Position numbers and translations under genes: made by a program | The notes under the pieces: model-generated | What the model was told of the DNA's origin: nothing | The model's input: only the letters and a program-made list of their open reading frames with translations | Database searches by the model: none | Shown: piece by piece, positions 46,725 through 59,057 of the stretch | Numbering within the stretch: the stretch's first letter is position 1 | Layout of the letters: every line of letters starts with the position of its first letter | Source: Mercurialis annua | Lineage: Eukaryota > Streptophyta > Magnoliopsida > Malpighiales > Euphorbiaceae | Assembly: GCF_937616625.2 (NCBI RefSeq) | Contig: NC_065576.1 | Coordinates: 33,072,628-33,136,627, forward strand | Length of the DNA: 64,000 nt | Direction of reading: 5' to 3'

Positions 46725-46949
46725 ATGGCTCATACATGTAGTTTTTTTTCAAAACCGGTTTCTAAAGAAGCTGTGAATATAAAGACGAAGAAAGCATTAG
46801 TTTCTAAGAAGAAGAAGGGTGAAGCGAGCACTGTCAATGCTCCAATAATTGACAACATGACTGCCGCAAATGATTCACAGAGGCGAGTCTCTATTAATTT
46901 TTTTATTTGGATTAATAATATGTTTCATTCACAACCTTTTTGTTATTAA
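46725..46949 (+). CDS. Small basic ORF, possible first exon; unknown
   Basis: The 74-codon frame starts in a favourable context (CAATGGCT) after a CT-rich leader and a TATATATG motif. The first 54 residues are Lys-rich (NIKTKKALVSKKKKGEAS) and polar. The last 20 look like read-through into non-coding sequence. I do not recognise it. It could be the first exon of a host gene or a captured fragment, or chance. The sequence after it is AT-rich and then a satellite array. Confidence 0.2.
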   Translation: MAHTCSFFSKPVSKEAVNIKTKKALVSKKKKGEASTVNAPIIDNMTAANDSQRRVSINFFIWINNMFHSQPFCY

Positions 46950-47499
46950 CAATCTTAAATTTAGGTCATCAAATTTACAAATTTTAGAGATCTTATGAGA
47001 AGATTAGAAAATTAGATTTTTGAGAGAAGCAATTCCAGACGCTATGTTGAACTTTGTTATATTAATCAATTGATTTGTTCCAGTCTGTAATAAAGGTTTA
47101 TATTAGTGTGGATTTGATGAATTTAGTAGGCTGCTAGTTTGGTGCTATATCAATTGCTATTGGCCACGGCGTAGATGGATTATCTGGGTAACAATAGCTC
47201 AAGAACTGAAGCATATATTGTTTTTCTTGAAACTAGAAAGTGGTAATTAGATTGGCAAGCTCTTTGCTTTATTTCAGCATTTTGATTTGTACCCAATTAT
47301 AAGATGGTTAAAACAAGTTCTGTTTAATTTGTAAGTTGTGAAAGAAATCAATAATACCAAAAAGTATTGCCTCTGAAGTTTCTGTTTCTCTTCATCTTGT
47401 TATTTTTTTCTTTTTGGGTGTATGAATGATTTTTTTTTCAAATGTTGTTTATAATATATATATATATATATATTCTTTAATTGGCCAGTTTTACATTTT
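46950..47499. other. AT-rich spacer
   Basis: No domain seen. A (TA)n run of about 20 bases lies at 47451-47471. Confidence 0.4.
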
Positions 47500-49035
47500 G
47501 TCTTTTTTTTAATATAGTTCTATATTTGTTGATGTATTCTCTATAACATTTTATATAGACAGAATTTTGAGATTTATTATAATCAAAATTGAATATCTTT
47601 TTGAAGTGAAATATATTTAACAGTCTATAAAACCAAAAATCAACCAAATATGAACCGGATGTGAATCTATATCAACCGGACTATCTTAATTTTATTTTTA
47701 AAAAAAAAATTATCTTACTATTTTTTACAATTTTAAATGACATTTTATATAGAGAGAATTTTGAGATTTAGTGTAATCACAAATTGAATATTTCTTTTAA
47801 GTGAAATATATTTGACAGTCTATAAAACTGAAAATCAACCTGATGTTTACCTGATATGAACCTGTATCAACTGAACCGTCTAAATTCAATTTTAAATAAA
47901 ATTTGTCTTAGTATTCTTTACAATGTTAAATGACATTTTAAATTTAGAGAATTTAAAAAAAAAATAAGTGTAATGTACAAAGAATATTTCTTTTAAGTGT
48001 ACTGTATTTGACAGTTTATAAAACCGGAAACTTAACGTTAACCTGATGTGAACTTATATCAACTGAACTATTTTAGTTCATTTTTTTATAAAATTTGTCT
48101 TACTGCTCTTTACAATCTTAACTGACATTTTATATAGATAAAATTTTGAGATTTATAATATACAAATTAAAAATCTCTTTTAAGTGAAATGTATAATGTA
48201 TTTGATAGTTTAAAAAAACCATAAATCGACATGGTATGAACCTGTATCAACTGAACTATCTTATTTCATTTTATTTTATAAAAAAATTCTTGGTGCTCTT
48301 TACAATATTATGTGATATTGTATACAAAGAGAATTTTGAGATATTGTCATTATAAGAATTGAATAATTGTTTTTAAGTGAAATATAATTCACAGTTTATA
48401 AAACTGAAAAACAACCTAATGTGAACCCGATGTGAACCTAAATCAACTGAACTATCTTAATTCAATTTTTAATAGAATTTGTCTTACTGGTCTTTACAAT
48501 CTTAAATGACATTTTATATAAAGAGAATTTTGAGATTTAGTATAATATAAAAATTGAATATCTCTTTTAAGTAAAATGTATTTGGCAGTCTATAAAATCA
48601 AAACTCAACCTTATATGAACTTGATGTGAACCTATATCAACTAAAGTATCTTAATTCAATTTTTTAATAAAATTTGTCTTGATGCTCTTTACAATCTTAA
48701 ATGACATTTTATATAGAGAGAATTTAGAAATTTAGTATAATATACATATTGAATATCTTTTTTAAGTGAAATGTATTTGACAGTCTATTAAACCGAAAAT
48801 CAACCTGACGTGAACTTATATCAATTGAACTATCTTAATTTAATTTTTAATAAAATTTATCTTGCTGCTCTTTACAATCTTAACTGACATTTTATATAAA
48901 GAGAATTTTAATATATAGTCTATTATAAGAATTGAATACCTTTTTAAGCAAAATGAAATTGACAATCTATAAGACTGAAAAGCAACCTGATGTGAACTGC
49001 ATGTGAACTTGAAATAATACCACATATTGAACTAT
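47500..49035. repeat. Satellite-like tandem array, eight ~192-bp units
   Basis: The landmark ACATTTTATATA followed by AGAGAATTTTGAGATTTA recurs at about 47546, 47740, 47933, 48125, 48315, 48509, 48704 and 48887. Spacing is 194, 193, 192, 190, 194, 195 and 183 bases. Each unit also carries GACAGTCTATAAAAC, TGATGTGAACCTATATCAACTGAAC-type and CTCTTTACAATCTTAA segments in the same order. Units differ by many substitutions. No coding capacity. Confidence 0.9.
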
Positions 49036-51684
49036 TTTTTCTTAGGCATACTCCTGCAAATCTTCACATTGTCCATAAACATGACATCTGCTGCACTTGT
49101 TATGACATGTAGTTTTTCAAGCAGACCTAATTCTTTTCTTTTTATAATTTTAATATCTTAAACATTTAAGAATCACAATGTCTCCACTATCCATTAAAAG
49201 AATGAAAAATCTTAATTGCTAACGGAGCTAATCATGACAATATAAATAATAACAATTTAGTAGAAAAACTTGAATAACAATATGATCATACATAGTGACT
49301 ATCACCTTAAAAAGAAGGCAACAAATCCAAACTTATTTCTATATAAATAAATGAAAAACTATAATAGAATGAATTTCTACACAAATAGAAGAAACATAAA
49401 TCAACGATATCAGCTCATGAATCTAATTATAATTAGCACATGTAAAATATAATCAATAACAGATTATAAAGGTTTAATCTTTTTCTCTAGCATGATCATC
49501 AATTTTCAGCTTCTTGTCTATTTTTTGTCCTCCTTATTATAGACATATGAAATCATATCAATTCATAATTAAAAATAAACCTAGCTCTAACCTGAAGATT
49601 CATAAAACATTATAAAACAAATAGCACAATTACAATTATACTCTGTAATTAGATTAATTCAAGAGAATAAACAATCCCTACCACCACTAGAAATCCCTAA
49701 ATATGAATTTAATGCAACAGAAAAGCTACTTCAAATGAAAGTTGTGGAAACTATTTTTTTTGTTAAAAAAGCAATAATAACCTTTAGCTTCATGTTTTGC
49801 ATCGCGTAACAAAAAAGGTAGTTGAGAAACACAAACAAACTCGTCATCGCCTTGCCGGAGGTGGGTTCACTTGCTGAGTTCGTCACAAACAAACAAATGT
49901 ATGTTCATATGCAAAGGAACCCAGCTGAAAACGAACCCAGCTGTGTTTGTGTAAAATGAACAGTCCAAGTTCATGGTTCTCTTCTCCGGTGAGTCGATGC
50001 GAGATGGAGATGAAATGAAGGTGGAGGTGGAGCTGGGTTCATCCTGCGTCAAGCCATTCATCCATTGTTTCCTAAGTTGATTTGCTTCTTTGGCCACTTT
50101 TTCAATTGCAATTGCAAATTACCTGAAGTCTGCCGCCCGCCACCTCCGCTGCTTTGGCCACTTTCTCTCCGTTGGACGCCACTGGACTTCCACGAAGCTG
50201 CTGCGGAACCAATTATGAAGACTTGAGACAATTTTGGATTGGAGATTAACAGATCCAAGGTTAAAATTGTCCTATTGTAATATAAAATTAGTTTATTTTG
50301 GTTATAGGGGATTTGTGAATACTTTTCTTTTTTTGGGAGATTTCTGCCAAATTTAAAATGCTGAGGTAAAAATATAACATTATAGCACTGATAACTTGTA
50401 AAACGGCGGCGACGTTCTGATCTGATAACAGCTTCACAGTTATACCTGAAAGGCACAGCACAACCGTGAGAAGGATGCCGGAATGGGATTCCGGCAAACC
50501 ACTCAGACGGTCTAATCAGTAACTATTTAGTGAGAGAAAGAATAAGAAGTGAAAGGTAGTTAGGAGTTGAGAGAAAAGGAGAATTAACCTTTTACCTACC
50601 TTTTCTTAGTCTTTTTATGCTATCTATTTTGTTCCTCTTTGTCTGGGCCGACAGACCTGATTTCATTCTCTTTGTCTATGCAGACGTTGTCTGGAATGTC
50701 AGGGTACGTCCTGACAAGTTTGTCGTTGTGTTCAGTTGAAGGTGAGCTCGGGTGAAACCGAGATGGTATTTTATGTATGGTGTTCGGTGAGACCGAGATG
50801 GTATTTCCTTGTATGGTACTCGGTGTGACCGAGATGGTATATATGGTGCTCGGTGCGGCCGAGATGGTACTACTTCTACGTATGTTGTTAGTTGTGTGTT
50901 CTGTTCGGCTTTTTCTGAGATGATGATGTGATACGTTTTACCTGTTTGGTATGAGATGGTGTTGTTTGTGTTTTGGTCGGTTAGTTGGGGTGATTTCTTG
51001 GTGTGCTCTACTCGGTTTGTGTTCTGTTTAGGGTTTGTTCATTTGTGTTGTTATCAAGCACTTTTAGGGGATTTGTGTAAATTACCCTAAGTAAATTTCA
51101 TTATGATTATACCCTGATACTTTTTACTGCTATTTACGTTTTATTTATGGTTTTTTCTATCTTAGGTTGCTACCTATGGTTATGGATGATTCGGCCAATG
51201 AAACATTTTAGAAAAACAGTTATGTATGAAATTATAAATTTTGAATGAGAAAGAAATAGTGGATTCGGTGTTTTCATTAACGGCCAATCTTTTAAATTTT
51301 TTGAAGATCTATGACTTAATTATGAATACACGAGTGCATATTTTTTTTAAACATTCTCTGAGAGTAATTAGAGTTTATCATTTTAATAGTAATAAGGGTA
51401 CTATGAGAATAATTACGATTTATTTTTAAAAGATAGAAGCTGCTATATCATTGCTAACAGATGCATAGCTATAAGCTCCTAGGTGTAGGCATGCTCGCTA
51501 GATCGCAAGACGTGTGTACTAGTATGAAATTGTAATTAAATATTTGATCATAAAGAATCTCACAATGAGGTCTAACATGTCATGTGCGAGTGAGAGACGC
51601 TGAATATTTACGTTGGTATTTACGGGTCGCGCATGACAGATTGATCCGAATCGAATTAACTATTTGGATTTGCATAGAAAGCTA
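49036..51684. other. Unassigned region
   Basis: 49036-49800 is AT-rich. 49800-50520 is less AT-rich and has two minus-strand reading frames (50097-49867, 50456-50058) with no recognisable domain. A candidate splice donor, CAG|GTAATT, lies on the minus strand near 50128. It could be a host-gene fragment, but I cannot support an exon structure. 50740-50880 carries hairpin repeats. 51080-51684 shows nothing clear. Confidence 0.35.
50744..50872. repeat. Four hairpin units CTCGGT-GTG-ACCGAG
   Basis: Units near 50746, 50783, 50819 and 50849 read CTCGG...CCGAGATGGTA, with the middle varying (GTGAAA, TGAGA, TGTGA, TGCGG). The inverted repeat and the AGATGGTAT tail are kept. They resemble the CTCGGT hairpins of the gypsy LTR copies A and B, though the surrounding DNA does not match. 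Confidence 0.75.
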
Positions 51685-52880
51685 TGTTGGTAAAAATACG
51701 CAAGCGTACGTCGCCAACTTGTAATACAGACTGCGAAGTCCGGAGTCTGTATATTGTACCCACAGAGAAAGCTCTAAAGACAACCAGTTAAGAGACTCGA
51801 TTCGAATAGTCGGAAAGATAATTTTGTTTGATGTGTAATTTAAAAGACAAAATTTAATGATTGTAGTTAAGTAAACTAAAGTTGTAATTCAAATGATGAT
51901 TTAACAATAATAGGAAAAGCAGGGATTATCAATCTTTGTTATGCTGTTTACTTGATTCGGTTATGGATTGTATTGTTCTGATGAGGTTCGAACTAATCTA
52001 AACCACCTAAAATTCTCTTTCGAGCAATTACAGGCAAAAGCATTAAACTAACTAATACTAGGTTAATTATTCACTCTCGCACAATGATTAACCTATGTAT
52101 AAATCGATTTAATGGTTGTTAAGCAAATTCACAAAACCCGCACTCGTTAATTCACTCTCGCACAATCAACTCCTGCGTTCTTAATTTTATTGTTCTATTC
52201 CAATTTTACACTCTCGAGCTGAAACTAAAACATATGGCATAGACTAAGTGATCAGTTTAGGCTAAGCGTTAAGCACAATAATTAAAACCCACCAAGATGT
52301 ATCGCTAAACTATTTATACCCCAGTGTAATTAGGGTCTAAATCTGATTCTCAGCTCTTCTGAATGTCTAAACTGCCCCTGGTCTTCGTTTAGTGACTGGC
52401 GAATCTTAATGGCAAACTTGTAATATTCAGCATTGTAGTCTTTGAGTCAGCACGACGTGCAGGAGGTTGGCACGTCATGCCAACAACGTTTCTCCTTCAG
52501 TGCGACGTGCTGAAGGTTGGCACATCGTGCCACATAATTTTTCCTCATTCAGCACGACGTGCTGAGCTCTCTCCTCCAACGTACATTTACTTCTGTTCTC
52601 CAGGTGTTTCTTCAAGTATTTGGCACGACGTGCAAAGTGTTGGCACGACGTGCTAACTTCATTTCCTCCTCGAGAAGCTCAGAAACTCATCCTGACACCT
52701 GTGATTCTTCCCTCAAGTCCACAATTGCTCCATTAAGCACTGAAAATCAACGGTTTCACCACATATACCTGAAACGCTTGCATACTACAATAAGCACATA
52801 AACCAGTTCAAAATGCATGATGAAATGGCAATAAACAACCAGAAACGTCCACATAAATAGGAGTATTTCTACTCCTATCA
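51685..52880 (-). mobile_element. Athila-like solo LTR, minus strand
   Basis: On the minus strand it starts TGATAGGAGTAGAAATACTC, as does the LTR at 37813, and ends CCAACA. It also shares GCGAGAG-type units. It is flanked by the perfect duplication AGCTA (51680-51684, 52881-52885). At 1196 bp it is shorter than the other Athila-like LTRs and differs in most of its interior, so it is a related subfamily. Confidence 0.85.
52448..52658. repeat. Palindrome cluster GCACGACGTGC (Athila-like solo LTR)
   Basis: About eight units of GGCACGACGTGC or variants (GGCACGTCATGCC, GCGACGTGCTGA, GGCACATCGTGCCA, AGCACGACGTGCTGA). They occupy the outer half of the LTR, comparable to the TTTCGATCGAAA cluster at 33508-33660, but with unrelated sequence. 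Confidence 0.88.
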
Positions 52881-52885
52881 AGCTA

Positions 52886-54448
52886 CATGATGCATTTTTT
52901 CTGGAAAGAAGATGTTAATACTCGAGTTCTCAGCAAAATCTCGTGGAGCGTGGTTTGTCAAGATTTAGAAAGCGGTGGGTTAGGCATCTCTAGTTTGCAA
53001 GTTAGAAATCAAAGTTTGTTGTTTAAATGGATTTGGAAGTTGAGGGTAATAATAAATATTCTCATTGATTTAAAGTCGTTCGAGTTATTCGAATGTGGTG
53101 GATTGTGACTTTCTCAAAAACGGGGATGTCAAAAAGACGTCGTTTATTTGGAAAAATATTAGAAGAACCTATTGTATCGATCAAAGAATTTGGTCTATTT
53201 ATGTTACTAATCTGAATTTTAAGGTTGGTAAGGGAGACTCTATTTCATTTTGGTATGATTCTTGGAAGAAGGATGGACCAGCTAATGTTTATTTCCTTCG
53301 CTTTTTCAACTCTCAAACCAAAAAAAAGCTTCTATTAATGTTATTTGGAATGAGGGGTGGCGTTGGAGGCGGCGCGTGAGAGGTAGCAAATTGATATTGT
53401 TAATTGATTTACAGGACTGTTTTAATATTTTAGTGCCTAGGTTAGAGAGGCTGGATGAGGTGATTTGGAATGATAAAACGGGTATTTACTCTCCAGGTGC
53501 GTTGTGTAAGCTGTTGGCAGATAACAGCATGGGCGAAGTTTTTCCTAATTTGCAACGCCATGGTGAGGTTAGAATGGCTTCTGCAGCTGCTGGGAGTGAA
53601 GATAATAAGTTGCGGGTCTCTGTTATGGTTGAGCAGCTGGAGATGTTAGAGGGGACGGCAGTAACATAGTCAAATTTTGCATGGTACTGGTAACGGTTAT
53701 GTTAGGCGGGAAAGTAATGGTAACAGATCAGTTGGAAATGGTGCTTTAGCTATAGGAATAGTTAATACCCATGCAATAAATTGGGCAATTTTTAATTCTT
53801 ATTTAATTGTGTGGAAATATCAAACTCCTCCTCGAATGAAGTTTTTTCTTTGGTTAGCCATTCATAACCGACTCCCTTTTCTTAATTTTCTTGCAAATCG
53901 AAATATTATTATTATAGACAATTCTCTTTGTTCTATATTTGAAGTGGTGGAAACACAGTACCATATTTTAATTTTTTGTGATTTTGCAAGAAAATTGGTG
54001 TAATGTTTTGCAGAGAGTGGGTGCTTTTTGGTGTCTCCCTAATACTTTTGTGAAGTTCTTATGGCAATGGAGTGATATTATTTCTAAGGGTCCTTATTCG
54101 AGATTATGGAAGCTGTTGTGGTTTATTATGGTTTGGGAGATCTGTAAGTGTAGAAACGAGGACTTTTCAGAATATGGAGAAGAACATTAATTCGGTTATC
54201 TTTCATTGTTTTTCTCATTCGGTGTTTCTCTTTAAATCTTGTAATATGGATTTTGCGTATTTGGGATTGGATTTCTTTAAAAATTCCGCTTGTATTTTAT
54301 TTTCGAGACCATGATATTTTTAGCATTTTTTCTTAGTCGTAATCGTTAGTATGCCGCCGTGAACGTGTCACTTCTTATACGAAAACTTTGAGTAAAGGTT
54401 ATTGCCCTTTTTTTGTGATTTTAATATATATACTATTCATAAAAAAAT
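52886..54448 (+). pseudogene. 5'-truncated, decayed LINE ORF2 (3' part) and tail
   Basis: Pieces of the C-terminal half of a plant L1-type ORF2 appear in order. HFFWKEDVNTRVLSKISWSVVCQDLESGGLGI lies near 52890-52995; WKNIRRTY and VGKGDSISFWYDSW near 53150-53270; and the zinc-binding reverse-transcriptase-associated domain, YQTPPRMKFFLWLAIHNRLPF to HILIFCDFARKL, at 53815-54000. Frameshifts separate them, and 53540-53760 contains sequence not matching a LINE. The 3' tail ends TATTCATAAAAAAA near 54448. RT and endonuclease are absent, as expected of 5' truncation. Whether the LINE extends left past the solo LTR is unclear. Confidence 0.75.
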
Positions 54449-54639
54449 GTTGAAGTTTCATGTAAATTGGTAATTTAATGAACATTTACACTTGTTCATG
54501 ACCCCATTAGTTGCTTAGATATTTGTATTGAAGATACAATAATAACTAACTTAATCACTATTTATATAATCGGTCTCTTTTGTTACTAGTTTAACTATAT
54601 ATATAGGACGAAGGGTTTACTTTAAAGCTTTTTAAAAGA

Positions 54640-55190
54640 CTAGTTTTGCATTACGTGCTATGCACGTAGCTCGTAACGTAACTCGTCAATGTATATATCA
54701 GTAAATTTATTATAATTATATCAATTTTTTATTTATAATTAATATTAAATTAGTTAAGAATTTTTGTAAAAATAAATATAATATATTCGGTTATTTAATT
54801 TTTTTCATACTGAATTTATTCTTTTTTTGGTTTTATGATAAGCATAATTAAATAATTAACTTAATTGTATTAATAATATCTTTTAAATAATAAGATAGAA
54901 ATTTAAATAATAATATATTGACCAAATACAGTATTTTAATTTTGTAGTTAAATCAAACTAAAAGATAGGTATTCCTACTAATTTGAAGACAATTAAGTTA
55001 TTTTTTACATACTAAAAATTAAATTGAAGATAATTTAGCTACCTATTTTAATTAGGACTTTAATTACAATAGTGATTAATTAAATAACTAATTAGTTATT
55101 GACTATAAAACCTTTATTTAGTAATAAACTGAAAATGATTATTCAATAAATTTGTCTGTCCCCCATCCGTGTTTTTATAAATAGTATAGA
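54640..55190 (-). mobile_element. Non-autonomous Helitron
   Basis: On the minus strand the 551-bp segment starts TCTATACTATTTATAAAAAC, with A before it. It ends CTAG, with T after it, matching A|T insertion and the TC...CTRR ends of Helitrons. A 7-bp-stem hairpin, TACGTGC-TAT-GCACGTA on the plus strand (54652-54668), lies 8-9 bases inside the CTAG end, as required. There is no target duplication and no ORF. The interior is very AT-rich. Confidence 0.75.
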
Positions 55191-55442
55191 TTAGAAATAT
55201 GTTTTGTACTGAACTACACTATATAGATTAATATGTCCATTAAATAAAAAAATTGAGATATTTTTAATAATTTGTACAATTTTTTTTTTTTGGAGAAACC
55301 AAAAAAAGAGCTCTATTACTGATTGCAACAGAGAATACAACAGAGGAAAAAACTCCAAAAATAACCAGCAGACTGACAGACCAGCTGCGAAAAAACAAGG
55401 GAACAGGCTCCCTATAAGAAAACAGACAACAAAAAAGCTAGC

Positions 55443-58400
55443 TTATAGGCCCTGAATGTTCAAAACATCATAATAAATAGGAGAGGTGGACTTAGTGTAG
55501 CTGAACTTTCCCAAGATATTCAGCTTGATACTGTTGATGATAGCCTCAGTAGAGATACTCTCATTCTTGAAAATCTTGTGATTTCTGGCCCTCCAAAGAT
55601 GATAAACTGTAGTAGCAAAAAGGTTCCTTCTGAAAGAAGCTTTGATGTTTTCTCCTGCAGCTTTTTTACAAAACCAGCTGACCAATCTCCTCCAGTTTCT
55701 GATGTTGGAGGGGCAGTTGCAGATAGGGAGGATTTTGCTCCAAATGAACCTGGTTATAGGACAACTGAAAAACAAGTGATCAATTGTTTCAGTTTCAAAA
55801 TTGCACAGACCACAAAGGTCATCAGAAGTAACTCCCCATTTCATGAGTCTGTTCTTGGTTTTAATTCTTCTCTTCATAATTAGCCAGAGGATGAAACTGT
55901 ATCTGGGGATGTTGTTCTTACCCCAAACCAGCTTATGCCAGGGGACATCCTCATAATGAGTTCTGTAAATGTTCCAGGTTTGAGCAATAGAGAAGTTGTT
56001 GCCTTTAACCACCTTCCAATCAATTCTGTCAGGGGAGTTCTCTTGAGGATGAAAGTTTCTTCTTATATACTCCCAAGCTTCTTCTGTAGCTGAGTCCATA
56101 GGGTCAGGGAGAGCCCAGTTATTATGTCTGAAAAGATCAGCAACTTTTGCAGACTTTGCTATATCAGCCTCTCTCATTTTAACTCGAGGGAATTTCTCAG
56201 TCATTGAACAACCATGTAACCAAGGATCATTCCAGAAATTGACTTTGCTGCCATCACCAATTCTATAAGAGAGAACACTTTTAATATTTTCCTTGATGCT
56301 GATAAGGCCCCTCCAAATCCAGCTAGAATTGTTATTATTTTTAACTCCCCAATAGCTACCATTCTTGATCTTGTTGTGATTGATCCATTGGACCCAAAGA
56401 GACTTGGAGTTGCTGAGAATGTGCCAAACATGCTTAGAAATTGCTGCTTTGTTCCATTCCATAATACCCTTAATACTTAAGCCACCTTCTCGCTTAGTTT
56501 TAGTGACCTCACTCCAGGAAACCATGGCATTGTAGTGACCCTCAGTGGTCCCATTCCAAAGGTATCTTGAACAAATACTTTGAATCTCATGAACAACACT
56601 TTTGGGCAAGATCATAACAGAAGCCCAAAAGACATGCATGCTTAACAACACAGATTGGATTAACTGAAGTTTGCCAGCATATGACAGAAGCTTACTAGTC
56701 CAGGAATGGATTCTACTGGTGATTTTATCAGTTATGCCTTTACAGTCCACTTTAGATAGTCTAGAGGTAATTAAAGGAATACCAAGATATCTAAGAGGGA
56801 GAGTGCCAATGTTAAAACCTAGAATATCAGTGATATTAATTTTGACATTTTCATTCATGTTGCAAAAGAAGACCTGGCTTTTAGAGGGATTGATCTCAAG
56901 ACCAGAAGTTTTTTTGAACTGACACAAGGTATTACTGAGAAACTGGACAGAATCTAAATCACCATGGCAAAATAATAACAGGTCATCTGCAAACATTAAG
57001 TGGTTCATGCTCAGCATTTTACAGCCCTTGTGGAAAGAGAAGGAATTTGCAGTGTTACTGAGACTTCTGGATAAATAATCCATACACAACACAAATAAAA
57101 TGGGAGAGATGGGGTCTCCTTGTCTAAGCCCTTTGCTAGCTTTGAAAAAATTTCCATTTATGCCATTCCAATTCACAAAGAAACTGGCAGATTTTATACA
57201 GTTCATGATTAAAGCAATAATGCTATCAGGGAAGTTAAAGCAAAGAAGGGTTTCCTCAATGAAGTCCCAATTCACAGAGTCATAAGCTTTTTTTAGATCA
57301 ATTTTGAGAAGGCATCTAGGGGGGCCAGAGTTGATATGGTAGTTCCTAACCAAATCATGAGCTAGCATAATATTATGGGCTATAGACCTTCTAGGAATGA
57401 AAGCAGATTGGTTATCAGAAATGATGTTGCACAAGAGAGGGCTAATTCTAGAAGTGACAACCTTAGATATGACTCTATACAGCACATTACAACAAGCTAT
57501 AGGTCTGAACTCATTAAGGGTTTCAGCATTGCTATTCTTAGGAATAATAGATAAGGCAGTAGCATTAAGTTGTTTAAGAATCTTACCAGAGGCAAAAGCT
57601 TCCTGGACTGCTTTAGTAATGTCTGCTTTCATGATCCCCCAAGAGTTTTTGAAGAAGTAACTATTGAAGCCATCTGGACCAGCTGATTTGTCTGAGCCAA
57701 TAGAGAACGGGGCTTTTTTAACTTCATCTTCGGTGACTTCTTTAATTAACTCCATACTCTCCTCCTCTGAGATTGTTTTTCCTTTGGAGAAAATATCCAT
57801 GTTTATATGTTCTCTAATACTGCTGTTTTTGCTAAACAAGTTCTGGTAATATCTGGACATTTCATAATGAATTCTGCCCTTGTCAGTTACATACTCTCCC
57901 GAGTCAAGCTTGATGATGGCAATATTATTCTTTACTCTTCTTTGCTTGACTGCATTGTGAAATAATTTGGTGTTTGAGTCTCCAAGCTTGAGCCATTGAA
58001 TTCTGGACTTCTGTCTGTAAAAACTCTCTTCAGAGTACATGAGCCTCCTGAGATGATTTGCCATTGCTTTCTCCTCCTCAAGCAAGTAAGGATTTAGAGG
58101 ATCCTTTTGAAGGTCAACCTGGAGTCTGTTAAGCAAATCCCTTTGATTTTTAACTTGATTAGAAATGCCAGTATAATGATTTTTATTTAGCCTGATGAGT
58201 CTGCTTTTGATTGCTTTCATTTTCTGGATGATTCTAAACATGGTATAACCCTGATAGCTCTTCTCCCACTCCTCTTCAATGATTTTATTGTATTCAGGGT
58301 GCTTAGTCCACGGATTTAAGAATCTGAAGCTTTTCTTCCCATGGTGAACATACTGTTGACTGTGAACTATCACAGGGCTATGATCAGAAATTCCACTAGG

Positions 58401-59057
58401 AGGAGATTCAAAGTAGGAATTCTGGTAGTAATCACTCCAATCACCATTGATAAAAGCTCTATCAAGCCTTCTCCAGATTCTCTTGTCCCCCTGCTGATTA
58501 TTATTCCAGGTGTGGAAGCACCCCACACTTTTCATCTCCATAAGGCCAGCATTGTTGATGCAGTCATTCAATTCAGTAGCATGAGTGTTATCTATATCTT
58601 CCCCACCACATCTATCACTGTCATTTAAAATGGCATTAAAATCTCCCTGGATCATCCAAGGACTACAAATTCTGCTAGAAATACTAACAATATCCTTCCA
58701 AAGAGCACTTCTAGTACTAACTTGATTGGAACCATAGATACATGACCAGTAGAAATCATCATTCTCATAGTGAACTTTACAGTGAATATACTAGTCAGTT
58801 TTACTAATCATCTGGACATTTACTTTGCTTTTGTCATAGACCACCCAAATTTTACCAATCTCAGAACAATCATAATTATCCAGCATATCCCAATCATTCA
58901 ACCTTAATCTATTCCAAACATTATCTTTGTTTACTCTTCTGACTCTGGTTTCCACTAAGCCAGCTAGAATCACTCTATTATTAACAAGTAGGTTTCTAAC
59001 CTCAGCTTGTTTCAGGGGGTCATTTAGCCCCCTGACATTCCAACTACAGATAATCAT
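55443..59057 (-). pseudogene. LINE ORF2 (endonuclease-RT), one in-frame TAG
   Basis: A 1204-codon frame from ATG at 59057 to the stop at 55443 is broken only by a TAG at codon 89 (58793-58791). It should nick target DNA and copy LINE RNA. Endonuclease residues are visible: N7 (SWNVRGLN), E36 (VETRV), D139 (QGDFNAI), D225-H226 (SDHSP). RT motifs: DKSAGPDGFNSYFF near 456, KIDLKKAYDSVNWDF near 585, GLRQGDPISPILF near 643, FADD at 689-692. A zinc-binding RT-associated domain follows near residues 1020-1120 (LCGLCNFETETIDHLFFSCP). The start codon overlaps the stop of ORF1 as ATGA. The TAG would remove RT unless read through or reinitiated at the ATG at 58655, which would lose half of the endonuclease. 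Confidence 0.92.

Noticed and set aside
49867..50497. Host gene on the minus strand with a splice donor near 50128
   Set aside because: Frames are short, no domain is recognised and no consistent exon chain could be built; left as unassigned.
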